Below are positions 8,377 to 15,318 of a stretch of 35,328 nt of DNA, one piece after another. Position 1 is the first letter of the stretch. Each line of letters begins with the position of its first letter. The DNA comes from an uncultured Eubacteriales bacterium (GTDB lineage: Bacteria; Bacillota; Clostridia; Oscillospirales; Oscillospiraceae): contig CABSBF010000019.1 in assembly GCA_902475855.1 (NCBI GenBank), positions 1 through 35,328 of the forward strand, read 5' to 3'. The notes under the pieces are model-generated. The model was not told the DNA's origin. It searched no databases and worked only from the letters and a program-made list of their open reading frames with translations. A program made the position numbers and the translations under genes.

Positions 8377-9129
8377 TCAGCCCATTACCTGCTCATTGAC
8401 GCTGCCGCTGTCGAGGATATTCAGGCTTTCCGAATACTCTACCCTGCCGATCCTGCAATGCTTTCCGACCGTCACATTTTTGCCGCGTACGACCTCCGCT
8501 TCCGTGTTTTCCAGGCAGATTGTGTCGCCTTCAATGCTTTTGACCTTCAAGCAAGGCTTGCCGCTTCCGAATGACAAACCAACATAGCCCTTTTTTACGG
8601 TCAGACTGGTACAGCCAATGTCTCCAACCTCACAGCGACTGGAAATGGAGATTTCGATCTTTTCCGCATTTAGAAGACCGGGGATCTCAATCTTTCCGCT
8701 GCAATTGAATGTTTCCGCAGAAACATCGCTGCCGCATTTCAGTGCACCCGACACGTTAATGTCCTTCGCATCAACCTTCCCATCCACGCACACATCGCCG
8801 GAGATGCCGGCATCGCCCAGCTTGACGTTTCCTTCTGTTTTAATACTGCCGGAGAGCGACAGTCTCCCGGAGATAGCAATTCCCTTCTCCGCCTTAACCT
8901 CGCCGGAAATTTTGGCCGTTTCTGCCATAAGCCGGCCTCCGACCTTCAAGCCGCCAGATACGTGCATCTCACCGCAGTTCAGGTCGTTTGCCGCCTTGAC
9001 GCCGCCGGACACGTGGAGACGGTCGCACTGCACATCTCCGGTTATTTTCGCACCGCCGCTGACCCTGATTTCGCCATATTCTCCGCCGGTGATTGCGCCG
9101 GAGCCGGAGCAATGATAATCCTGTTTCAT
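8377..9129 (-). CDS. Bactofilin-like polymer-forming protein (YhbE/YhbF type)
   Basis: A 250-residue protein made of repeated short beta-strand units rich in Ser-Gly-Gly, such as VSGG, ISGE and VSGA, spaced about 18-20 residues apart. This is the right-handed beta-helix pattern of the bactofilin / polymer-forming cytoskeletal family. Typical bactofilins are near 100-200 residues; this one has a longer coil. Bacillus subtilis yhbD-yhbE-yhbF has the same pairing of a MerR-like YhbD with bactofilin-like proteins, which supports the assignment. The start ATG overlaps the stop of the regulator gene by 4 bases (ATGA), so translation is probably coupled. Likely cytoplasmic; the process it scaffolds is unknown. 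Confidence 0.8.
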   Translation of the reverse strand: MKQDYHCSGSGAITGGEYGEIRVSGGAKITGDVQCDRLHVSGGVKAANDLNCGEMHVSGGLKVGGRLMAETAKISGEVKAEKGIAISGRLSLSGSIKTEGNVKLGDAGISGDVCVDGKVDAKDINVSGALKCGSDVSAETFNCSGKIEIPGLLNAEKIEISISSRCEVGDIGCTSLTVKKGYVGLSFGSGKPCLKVKSIEGDTICLENTEAEVVRGKNVTVGKHCRIGRVEYSESLNILDSGSVNEQVMG

Positions 9130-9506
9130 AATTCTACTCCTTTCAGATATATCATGAGGTCGATTTCCCGGTCGCCCTCTGTCACCTTTACGTGCTTCAA
9201 TTCTTCCATTCTGAAGCTGCGGGTGCAGTACTGGTCCACCACAACCAACCGCCGCACCGGCTTTTCCTCATCCACCGGATGCAGCTCCTGCGCCAGGCGA
9301 TCCAACCGGTCAGACCTCGACAGAATCAGCTCCATACGCGGGCAGATCTGCTGCCGGTAAAAAAATGTTTCCTGTCCGGTCGAAGTTGAGCGACGCAAAA
9401 ACCAATCCTCCGGGATCAGTCCCATTCGCTTCCATCGGTACAGTGCGCCATAGGATATCCCGTACTTGGTCAGAAGTTCCTTTTTGGAAATCAGTTCTTC
9501 TTCCAT
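9126..9506 (-). CDS. yhbD: YhbD-type MerR-like regulator (DUF4004)
   Basis: A protein of about 126 residues with an N-terminal MerR-like winged helix: LISKKELLTKYGISYGALYRWKRMGLIP, beginning near residue 5, followed by a wing (DWFLRRS). The middle part, FYRQQICPRMELI, resembles the helix after the MerR HTH. I prefer the ATG at 9506 because AAGGAGG sits six bases upstream; the ATG at 9512 touches that site. It is the first gene of a two-gene operon with the bactofilin and probably autoregulates, since an inverted repeat lies inside its own promoter spacer. Confidence 0.8.
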   Translation of the reverse strand: MEEELISKKELLTKYGISYGALYRWKRMGLIPEDWFLRRSTSTGQETFFYRQQICPRMELILSRSDRLDRLAQELHPVDEEKPVRRLVVVDQYCTRSFRMEELKHVKVTEGDREIDLMIYLKGVEL

Positions 9507-9520
9507 TTCCATCCTCCTTC

Positions 9521-9535
9521 CGTAACATTGTTACG
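9521..9535. promoter_or_regulatory. Operator-like inverted repeat 1 upstream of yhbD
   Basis: CGTAAC-ATT-GTTACG, a perfect 6 + 6 inverted repeat with a 3-base centre. It lies between the -10 box and the ribosome-binding site of yhbD, so a bound protein would block transcription start or early elongation. Nearly identical to the repeat at 9548-9562, 27 bases away. Confidence 0.65.
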
Positions 9536-9537
9536 GC

Positions 9538-9569
9538 ATTATACTATCATAACATTGTTACGATGTCAA
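9538..9569 (-). promoter_or_regulatory. MerR-type promoter of the yhbD operon
   Basis: On the minus strand a consensus TTGACA (9564-9569) and a consensus TATAAT (9538-9543) are separated by 20 bases rather than 17. An over-long spacer of 19-20 bases containing a dyad is the established signature of MerR-family activated promoters. The spacer holds an inverted repeat at 9548-9562. Confidence 0.8.
9548..9562. promoter_or_regulatory. Operator-like inverted repeat 2 inside the spacer
   Basis: CATAAC-ATT-GTTACG, differing from repeat 1 at one base (A for G at the third-position equivalent). It is centred in the 20-base spacer between TTGACA and TATAAT, where MerR-type proteins bind and twist DNA. 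Confidence 0.7.
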
Positions 9570-9577
9570 GTACAAAA

Positions 9578-9606
9578 ATCGGCCGGAGATTTTTTCTCCG
9601 GCCGAT
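9578..9606 (-). terminator. Terminator after the pepF/small-gene unit
   Basis: A perfect 12-base stem (9578-9589 with 9595-9606) with a five-base loop. Read on the minus strand it is followed by TTTTGTA. It lies 6 bases beyond the stop of the small gene and just upstream of the yhbD promoter. Confidence 0.88.
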
Positions 9607-9612
9607 CATTAT

Positions 9613-9879
9613 TTAAGCATTCTCCTCAAGCCACTGCTTCATCTCTGCGCGGCCATCCTCGGACATGGGAAAAGTTCTTTCCCCCTCCATCTGGCTCAAC
9701 TCATAGCAGAGCTGCCCATGCCAGAACTCACAGTGAATGGAGCTCTCTTCCATGTCCACCTCGTGCTTGGATTCCCACACGACGGTCGGGACGATGCGAA
9801 AGCGCAGCGCGCCGCAGCTTCCCGTAAAGAGATTGTCATTGGCAAAGGTATGCAGCGTCGGAATGAAAATGTCTGGCAT
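9613..9879 (-). CDS. Small protein of unknown function
   Basis: An 88-residue protein I do not recognise. It has no membrane segment or signal peptide, is rich in acidic and aromatic residues (three Trp: VVWESK, EFWHG, KQWLEEN), and looks like a small soluble alpha/beta domain. The ATG follows the pepF stop by three bases with GGAG inside the pepF end, so it is probably translated from the pepF mRNA. Both share one terminator. The close linkage suggests, but does not show, a related role. Confidence 0.65.
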   Translation of the reverse strand: MPDIFIPTLHTFANDNLFTGSCGALRFRIVPTVVWESKHEVDMEESSIHCEFWHGQLCYELSQMEGERTFPMSEDGRAEMKQWLEENA

Positions 9880-9882
9880 ACC

Positions 9883-11688
9883 TTACTCCTGCATGAGCTG
9901 CTCCATCTCGCCGATGAGCTCGTCAAACAACTTCAGTGCTTCTTCGACAGGTGCTGTGGTGCTCATATCGACACCTGCACCGCGCAGCAGGTCGATGGGA
10001 CTCTTGCTGCAGCCGCCGGAAAGGAAGCCGAGGTAATCCTTTACCGCGCTTTCGCCTTCGCGCAGAATCCGGCGAGAGAGCGCGATTGCAGCGGCATAGC
10101 CGGTGGCATACTGGAATACATAATAGTTATAGTAGAAATGCGGGATGCGCATCCACTCCATGTCGATCTCGTCATCGAGGACGACCTCCTCACCGAAGTA
10201 CAGACGATTCAGGCGTCGGTATTCCGCATTCAGAACATCCGGCGTCAGGCTGGTGCCCTCCTGCGCCATCTTTCCGATGTTCAGCTCAAACTCCGCGAAC
10301 ATCGTCTGGCGGTACAGCGTCGTGCGGAACTGCTCCAGGAAGTGATTGATCAGATAAGCGCGTTCCTTCTTGTCTGTCGTCTTGCCGAGCAGATATTCCA
10401 TCAGCAGCGCCTCATTGCAGGTGGAAGCGACCTCTGCGACAAAGATCACATAGTCCGCATCCAGCGGCGTCTGGGTATGGTTGGAGAGATAGGAATGCAT
10501 TGCATGGCCCATTTCGTGTGCCAGCGTGAACTGGCTGTCCAGCGTCCCGGTGTAGTTCAGCAGCACAAAAGGATGCACCTTCGCGCCCGCAGAATAGGCG
10601 CCGGAGCGTTTGCCGGCGTTCTCGTAAACATCGATCCAACGGCTGTCAAAGCCCTGCTTCAGAATCTTACGATATTCATCGCCGAGCGGCGCAAGCGCGT
10701 CATAGACAGTCTGCTTTGCCTCGTCGATGCTTGCCTTCTTATCTACATCCTCGACCAACGGGGTGTAGATGTCATACATATGCAGCTCGTCCACACCAAG
10801 CAGCTTCTTGCGCAGGGCGACATAGCGGTACATCTTGTCCATGTTCTTATGAACGGCTTCAATCAGGTTAGTATAGACCGCCGTCGGCACATTGGTCACA
10901 TCGAGAGACGCTTCCATCGCAGAGGAGTATTTTCTTGCATCGGCAAAGAACTGGAGCTGTTTGACCTGCGCGGAAAGAATCGCAGAGATGGTGTTCTTGT
11001 ATCCGCCATAGGTACGGTAGAGATTTTCAAACGCGCTCTTGCGCAGTGTGCGATCACTGCTTTCCATATAGGAAATATAGGTGCCCTGCGACAGAGGATG
11101 GTGGTTACCTTCTGCATCGACGGCATCCGGGAACGTCACGTCCGCATCGTTAAACATGCCGTAAATGGTGTCTGGCGCGTTAGCCATCTCGCCAGCAGAG
11201 GCGAGGAGCTTTTCCTCCGCAGGCGTGAGCACGTGCGCGCGGCGGCGGCGAATGTCGTCGAGATAGCGGCGATAGCGCTCCAGCGCCGGCTCCGCTGCAT
11301 AGAAGCTCTCCATCGTTTCCTCGGAAATTCCCATGATCTCCGGCGTAGCAAAGCTGGATGCGGCGTTCAGCGCGACATAGGTGCTCATCAGACTGCCAAC
11401 CATAGCCTGATACTTGGATACTCTTGCGTCCTCATCAGAACGGCGCATTGCATAATTGGCCAGTGCGTCGGAAAGCACAGCGATTTCTTCCGTTAGCTTC
11501 ATGTAGTCGAGCAGACTCTGTGCAGACGCACCCAGTTTCCCGTCAAAACCAGAAATCGTCGGAATCAGATCCTTTGCCTTCTGTAAATCCGCCTCCCACA
11601 GTTCATCCGTCGCATATATGTCATGGATTGCCCACTTGTCCTGCTCTGCAATTTCCGAACGCTCCAGGATTCTCTTCGTTTCAGCCAT
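9883..11688 (-). CDS. pepF: Oligoendopeptidase F (M3B zinc peptidase)
   Basis: A 601-residue cytoplasmic metallopeptidase, the usual PepF length, that cleaves short peptides of about 7-17 residues. Seen: zinc motif HEMGH (391-395) followed by AMHSYLSNH, with a downstream Glu ligand in FVAEVASTCNEALL (about 420). The C-terminal YNYYVFQYATGYAAA region is characteristic of M3B enzymes. AACGGAGG lies upstream of the ATG. It has its own promoter (11715-11743) and is followed by the small gene at 9613. Confidence 0.95.
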   Translation of the reverse strand: MAETKRILERSEIAEQDKWAIHDIYATDELWEADLQKAKDLIPTISGFDGKLGASAQSLLDYMKLTEEIAVLSDALANYAMRRSDEDARVSKYQAMVGSLMSTYVALNAASSFATPEIMGISEETMESFYAAEPALERYRRYLDDIRRRRAHVLTPAEEKLLASAGEMANAPDTIYGMFNDADVTFPDAVDAEGNHHPLSQGTYISYMESSDRTLRKSAFENLYRTYGGYKNTISAILSAQVKQLQFFADARKYSSAMEASLDVTNVPTAVYTNLIEAVHKNMDKMYRYVALRKKLLGVDELHMYDIYTPLVEDVDKKASIDEAKQTVYDALAPLGDEYRKILKQGFDSRWIDVYENAGKRSGAYSAGAKVHPFVLLNYTGTLDSQFTLAHEMGHAMHSYLSNHTQTPLDADYVIFVAEVASTCNEALLMEYLLGKTTDKKERAYLINHFLEQFRTTLYRQTMFAEFELNIGKMAQEGTSLTPDVLNAEYRRLNRLYFGEEVVLDDEIDMEWMRIPHFYYNYYVFQYATGYAAAIALSRRILREGESAVKDYLGFLSGGCSKSPIDLLRGAGVDMSTTAPVEEALKLFDELIGEMEQLMQE

Positions 11689-11714
11689 TTTACTACCTCC
11701 GTTTGTTTTTTCTT

Positions 11715-11743
11715 ATTTTAACATAGTACCTTTGATTTCTCAA
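11715..11743 (-). promoter_or_regulatory. Sigma-A-like promoter for pepF
   Basis: TTGAGA (11738-11743) and TAAAAT (11715-11720) on the minus strand, 17 bases apart. The start codon is about 26 bases downstream of the -10 box. Confidence 0.6.
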
Positions 11744-11749
11744 TTAGAA

Positions 11750-11779
11750 AATGTCTGCCGAGAAGCTGCGGCAGACATT
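11750..11779 (-). terminator. Terminator of the ferredoxin gene
   Basis: An 11-base stem (11750-11760 with 11769-11779) with an 8-base loop, followed on the minus strand by TTTTCTAATT. It lies just past the ferredoxin stop and immediately upstream of the pepF promoter. Confidence 0.75.
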
Positions 11780-11785
11780 CATAGT

Positions 11786-12175
11786 TCAGTTCTCTGTAAT
11801 TTCCAGCACGTCCATCGGGCAGACCTTGACACAGATGCCGCAGGCAATGCACTTGGAGGCGTTGGGCATTTCCGGCTCATACACGATCACGCCAAACGGG
11901 CAGGCTTCCTTGCACTTGCCGCAGCCGACGCAGAGTTTCTTGTTGATCATGTACACACCGGTTTTGGGATTTTGGGTAATCGCGCCGTGCTCGCAGGCAG
12001 CCGCACATTTGCCGCACTGCACGCAGGTCATCGGGCGAACCTTACCCACGCGCTCTACAATCTGCACGCAGGACTTGTCCGGATCAAATTCCTTATAAAA
12101 CGCATTGGAGCAGGCACGCACGCACTCCAGACAGGCCATGCATTGCGAGCCCTTCTTTACGGTCAGTTTCTTCAT
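11786..12175 (-). CDS. Four-cluster 4Fe-4S ferredoxin-like electron carrier
   Basis: A 129-residue protein with four complete C-x2-C-x2-C-x3-C motifs (CMACLECVRAC, CVQCGKCAAAC, CVGCGKCKEAC, CIACGICVKVC), so up to four 4Fe-4S clusters if the Cys are paired in the usual way. This resembles the HycB/CooF/DmsB type of electron-transfer subunit. No signal peptide, so it should act in the cytoplasm. The start at 12175 is chosen because AAGGGG precedes it and because the promoter at 12210-12238 lies downstream of the earlier in-frame ATG (12238). No oxidoreductase gene is adjacent, so its partner is unknown. Confidence 0.9.
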   Translation of the reverse strand: MKKLTVKKGSQCMACLECVRACSNAFYKEFDPDKSCVQIVERVGKVRPMTCVQCGKCAAACEHGAITQNPKTGVYMINKKLCVGCGKCKEACPFGVIVYEPEMPNASKCIACGICVKVCPMDVLEITEN

Positions 12176-12209
12176 ATCGGTATCCCCTTCTCTTGAGAAT
12201 TTCCTATTT

Positions 12210-12238
12210 ATTATACAGGAGGAACTTCCCAAAATCAA
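12210..12238 (-). promoter_or_regulatory. Sigma-A promoter for the ferredoxin gene
   Basis: TTGATT (12233-12238) and a perfect TATAAT (12210-12215) on the minus strand, 17 bases apart. Start codon 34 bases downstream of the -10 box. Confidence 0.75.
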
Positions 12239-12342
12239 CCGCTATCGCCGCTTATCGGGATATAATTATTTTTTTCGTGATTATTTTGAAATATAGCACA
12301 AATACTACGCAGACAAAGAATTTTTCACAAAGGAGGAATACC

Positions 12343-12618
12343 ATGAAGCGCACTTTGACTTTCTGTTTTATTCTTGTTTTGGCATTTTCCCTGTTCACCG
12401 GCTGTACGGGAAAAGGCAACGTGTCCGACACAGATGACGGCAGAGTAGATGGAACAAACGCCTCTGTCGCAACCGTTCCGACCGTCAGTACTGCCGCACC
12501 AGAATCGGCCTCGGGGATACCCGGAAGCACAACGGCATCCGGAGAAACCGGCACGAGCGCATCGGAAATTCCGGATGAAACTACCCCGGTCAAGCCCGCC
12601 CAAGCAAACAAATTCTGA
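12343..12618 (+). CDS. Small Ser/Thr-rich lipoprotein
   Basis: A 91-residue protein. N-terminal KR, a hydrophobic stretch of about 14 residues, then lipobox FTGC (Cys at about 19) indicate a lipoprotein. The mature part of about 70 residues is a low-complexity Ser/Thr/Ala/Gly/Pro sequence with no folded domain visible. A perfect AAAGGAGG precedes the ATG at 12343. It is the only plus-strand gene between 6.7 kb and the end of the window. A hairpin follows the stop. I cannot assign a function; it may be a surface tether or a decayed larger lipoprotein. Confidence 0.7.
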   Translation: MKRTLTFCFILVLAFSLFTGCTGKGNVSDTDDGRVDGTNASVATVPTVSTAAPESASGIPGSTTASGETGTSASEIPDETTPVKPAQANKF

Positions 12619-12625
12619 ATACAGA

Positions 12626-12651
12626 AGAGCCGCCGTTAAACCGGCGGCTCT
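12626..12651. terminator. Hairpin between two convergent genes
   Basis: A perfect 10-base GC-rich stem (12626-12635 with 12642-12651), loop TTAAAC. It lies between the convergent stops at 12618 and 12660. Neither side has a strong U-run, so it may act as a weak two-way terminator. Confidence 0.55.
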
Positions 12652-12659
12652 CGCATCGC

Positions 12660-14168
12660 TTATTGCATCGGGATGAGAAGCAATGTATCGGATGGAACCA
12701 CTGTGCCGGTGAGCGCATTGGCCTCCATGACTGCCTGCGCTGCCGTGCGATATGCCTTGGCAATGTCCCAGACGTCCTGCTCTGTCTCTGTGCGCCGCAG
12801 GATCACCGCCGGGCGACGTTCTTCGGTCTGCGGCAGCTCGTTGACCTCTCCTCCGCAGACACTGCGCAGGCAGTGCTCTGCAAAGCTCTCCACCTCCACA
12901 CTCACAGGGCAGCGCAGCTCAATCCCGTCTGCTCCCGCCGCACAGAAAATCTCTCCTCCACCCGTGACGCTGAGGCGGCAGCCGCCTTCTTCAGCCAGTT
13001 CCGTGGAAAAGCTGGCCGCAGGACGCATGGATCGTCCCTGCAATTTTCCCTCACTATCAAGATAGAGAACATTCACGCTCATAGGAAGTTCAAGGAGCAT
13101 CCGCTCCCCTTCCCGGCGGCGAAGCGCCTCATCCGTGTAAAGCCACGCATCGACCACGCTGCCCGCGGGCGTCTCGCTCTGTGCAAGCGCCGTTTCTCTG
13201 AAGGCCTGCCGGTCCAGAATTCCGGTGATTTTCCACTCCGACCAACGCGGTGTCAGCTCAGCATCGGTGCAGAAAGCGTCCTCAATCATGGATATTTCCT
13301 GTTCACCATAGGCAGTACACTGTACAATGAAGTTCGCGCTCAGAAGTAGGCGACGGCAATCAATCTGACCGTCCGGCTCTGTTTCAGCGGAGGTCATTGT
13401 CAGCAGAGTGCTGAGCGCGTGATCGTCCAAATCTTCATCCATGTCCACGACTTGGGAGAATGGAACGCCTGTCTCGAAGCTGTGCAATTTTCCCTCCGGG
13501 CATTCGTAAAGGACATGAACAATCAGATTTCCTTTGAATACAGCCTTGCTTCCCACCAGCTTCTGTTCCGTGAGCTCCGTGCGATAAACGCACTTCAGCA
13601 GCCGTTCCACAGGAGGTTTTGCAGTAGGGATCATAACCTCCTCATTGAGGGCAAAGCTCTTTTCACCCAGCTCCAGTGGCAGCAGCAGCGGAATTCTCGT
13701 CCGGCGGAGCTGTAAAGCCGGGGCAGGCTCCGAAATGTCAAACAGCGTGCGGCGCTGTCGCGCAAAAACGCTCACCAAGCATCGCACGCCGACGCGCACC
13801 AGTACTTTTCGCGAATGGAGCATTCGCGCATCCACCGCGCTGACTGCACAGGCGCACTGCATCGTGCAGTCCTCGTATTCCCTGTCAAATTCCTTTCGCA
13901 CAGAAAACGGAATCTGCGTTTCCAGCCGTCCGATCTCACCGTCCTGGGTCACAAACAGCACGCCGACCTGTGCTGTTCCGCTGATGCCAGCGGAGCCGGC
14001 ACCGCATTCCTCGGTTCGAACCAAAGCCGTTGCAAAAGCATCTACCACACGATCGGCATCCGGGTAGCTGTCTGGTACAATCAGCTCTGCCGTCTGTTCC
14101 TGCGTGACAGATTCGCAAAGGATACGGCTGAGATAATTCAGTTCCCTTTCCTGAAAGACAAGCTCCAT
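12660..14168 (-). CDS. SipL-like spore-coat protein (DUF3794 + LysM)
   Basis: A protein of about 502 residues. The body contains repeated DUF3794/SPOCS-type segments (for example DSYPDADRVVDA near 37, VLVRVGVRCLVSVF near 125 and SAKFIVQ-like LLLSANFIVQCTAYGEQE near 280). The last 45 residues form a LysM-like domain (VWDIAKAYRT...SDTLLLIPM). This architecture matches SipL of Clostridioides difficile, which links SpoIVA to the forespore surface during coat assembly. I prefer the ATG at 14168, because AAGGGG is eight bases upstream; the GTG at 14177 abuts that site. A possible sporulation-type promoter lies at 14196-14223. Confidence 0.82.
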   Translation of the reverse strand: MELVFQERELNYLSRILCESVTQEQTAELIVPDSYPDADRVVDAFATALVRTEECGAGSAGISGTAQVGVLFVTQDGEIGRLETQIPFSVRKEFDREYEDCTMQCACAVSAVDARMLHSRKVLVRVGVRCLVSVFARQRRTLFDISEPAPALQLRRTRIPLLLPLELGEKSFALNEEVMIPTAKPPVERLLKCVYRTELTEQKLVGSKAVFKGNLIVHVLYECPEGKLHSFETGVPFSQVVDMDEDLDDHALSTLLTMTSAETEPDGQIDCRRLLLSANFIVQCTAYGEQEISMIEDAFCTDAELTPRWSEWKITGILDRQAFRETALAQSETPAGSVVDAWLYTDEALRRREGERMLLELPMSVNVLYLDSEGKLQGRSMRPAASFSTELAEEGGCRLSVTGGGEIFCAAGADGIELRCPVSVEVESFAEHCLRSVCGGEVNELPQTEERRPAVILRRTETEQDVWDIAKAYRTAAQAVMEANALTGTVVPSDTLLLIPMQ

Positions 14169-14195
14169 TTCTTTCACCCCTTGTTCGTTCTAGCA

Positions 14196-14223
14196 ATACT
14201 TATGCAGTTTTGGACAAGATTAT
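14196..14223 (-). promoter_or_regulatory. Possible sigma-E-like promoter of the coat gene
   Basis: CATAAGTAT (14196-14204) resembles the mother-cell sigma-E -10 element, with ATAATC (14218-14223) 13 bases upstream. The match is partial and only suggestive; a SipL-type gene would be expected to be under mother-cell control. Confidence 0.3.
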
Positions 14224-14229
14224 CACACT

Positions 14230-14382
14230 TTATTTGCACTGCCGCGTGCAGCACAGACCGGTCACGAGCAGTCCGATTCCGACGATTGCCAGGACGAACT
14301 CCGAGGAAAACAGCAGTGAGAGAAGCATTCCCGCTCCCAGTGCCATGAGTACCGAGCCCAATAATTCACTTTTTCTGCACAT
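14230..14382 (-). CDS. Small (50-residue) two-helix membrane protein
   Basis: An open frame of 50 codons: MCRKSELLGSVLMALG, then a hydrophobic run to about residue 44, and a Cys-rich end (CCTRQCK). Two membrane helices (about 7-25 and 27-44) separated by a short SSEF turn are likely. It starts right after the rsgA terminator; a GGGGG ribosome-binding site lies within the terminator stem. It has no homologue I can name. Codon usage and the hydrophobic pattern make it look real. Its mRNA would come from readthrough of the long operon or from an unseen promoter. Confidence 0.6.
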   Translation of the reverse strand: MCRKSELLGSVLMALGAGMLLSLLFSSEFVLAIVGIGLLVTGLCCTRQCK

Positions 14383-14384
14383 AA

Positions 14385-14423
14385 AAACCGCCCCCTGCCA
14401 GATCTATGCGCAGGAAGCGGTTT
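14385..14423 (-). terminator. Terminator after rsgA (end of long operon)
   Basis: A 14-base stem (14385-14398 with 14410-14423; two G-U pairs on the minus strand) with an 11-base loop, followed on the minus strand by five T residues and then the ATG of the 50-residue gene. It sits 7 bases after the rsgA stop. Confidence 0.8.
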
Positions 14424-14430
14424 CTATTCT

Positions 14431-15318
14431 TTACTTATCCTTAATTTGCCAGGGCTTGATTTCCTTTGCCGCTTCATAGAGGCGCACGTAGCTGGCATGA
14501 CGTGACGGCTGGATTCTCCCAGCCTGCACCGCCTCCAGCACCGCGCAGCCCGGCTCGCAGAGATGTGCGCAGTCGTGATAACGGCAGCAACCGATATAGG
14601 GCGCAAAATCCGGAAATGCATATTGCAGGTTTTCCTTGAGAATCAACTCCATCTGGTCGGTATCGAAGGAGGAAAAACCCGGGGTGTCAATCAGGCAGGT
14701 TCCATCCGGCAGAGCGCAGAGCTCGACATGCCGCGTCGTATGGCGGCCGCGTCCCAATTTTTCAGAAACCTCACCGGTCTTTGCCGAAAAACCCGGCACG
14801 ATCCGGTTAAGAACACTGCTCTTTCCCACACCGGAATTCCCGGTAAAAGCAACGGTCTTTCCCTCGATCCTGCGGTGCAGCACTTCAATTCCCTCACCTG
14901 TTTCTGCACTGGTTCGGAAGACCTCAAAACCTGCGCCAGTATAGATTGAAAACAGACGCTGATCGTCAGAAAGATCAATTTTATTGATGCACAGGAGGAC
15001 GGGAACGCCCTGATTGCCCGCAATCGCACTGACGCGGTCAATCAGGAAGGGATCCGTGACCGGGTTCGTCTCGCTGGCGAAAATGACCAGCGCATCGAGG
15101 TTGCTCACAGCCGGTCGCACGAAAGCATTGCAGCGCGGACAAACGGCTTCGACCATGCCGCGGCCGCCTTCCACAGAGCATTCCACATAATCACCGACCA
15201 AAGGCGACAGATGCTCTTTCCGAAACTTTCCACGTGCGCGGCACTCGATAATTGTATTCTCCGACTGCACATAGTAAAAGCCGCTGAGCGCTTTTACTAT
15301 TCTGCCGCTGAACCGCAT
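14431..15318 (-). CDS. rsgA: Ribosome small-subunit GTPase RsgA
   Basis: A 295-residue GTPase that matures the 30S ribosomal subunit and releases assembly factors. The order of motifs shows the circular permutation typical of RsgA/YloQ: NKID (112-115) first, then GNSGVGKS (160-167) and DTPGF (211-215). An OB-fold precedes it and a zinc-binding stretch rich in Cys/His follows (CRYHDCAHLCEPGC, 245-258). Its ATG shares one base with the prkC stop (TGATG), so translation is coupled. Usual neighbour of prpC-prkC in Firmicutes. Confidence 0.97.
   Translation of the reverse strand: MRFSGRIVKALSGFYYVQSENTIIECRARGKFRKEHLSPLVGDYVECSVEGGRGMVEAVCPRCNAFVRPAVSNLDALVIFASETNPVTDPFLIDRVSAIAGNQGVPVLLCINKIDLSDDQRLFSIYTGAGFEVFRTSAETGEGIEVLHRRIEGKTVAFTGNSGVGKSSVLNRIVPGFSAKTGEVSEKLGRGRHTTRHVELCALPDGTCLIDTPGFSSFDTDQMELILKENLQYAFPDFAPYIGCCRYHDCAHLCEPGCAVLEAVQAGRIQPSRHASYVRLYEAAKEIKPWQIKDK

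Noticed and set aside
9718..11496. 592-codon plus-strand frame opposite pepF
   Set aside because: The minus strand encodes a complete PepF with all catalytic residues. The opposite frame is His/Arg/Ala-rich with no motif. The same reasoning excludes long antisense frames at 4773-6101, 16131-17399, 22150-23451, 26967-28316 and 33070-34269.
14210..14479. 89-codon plus-strand frame
   Set aside because: It runs across the rsgA terminator and through the opposite small membrane-protein gene and has no ribosome-binding site or domain.
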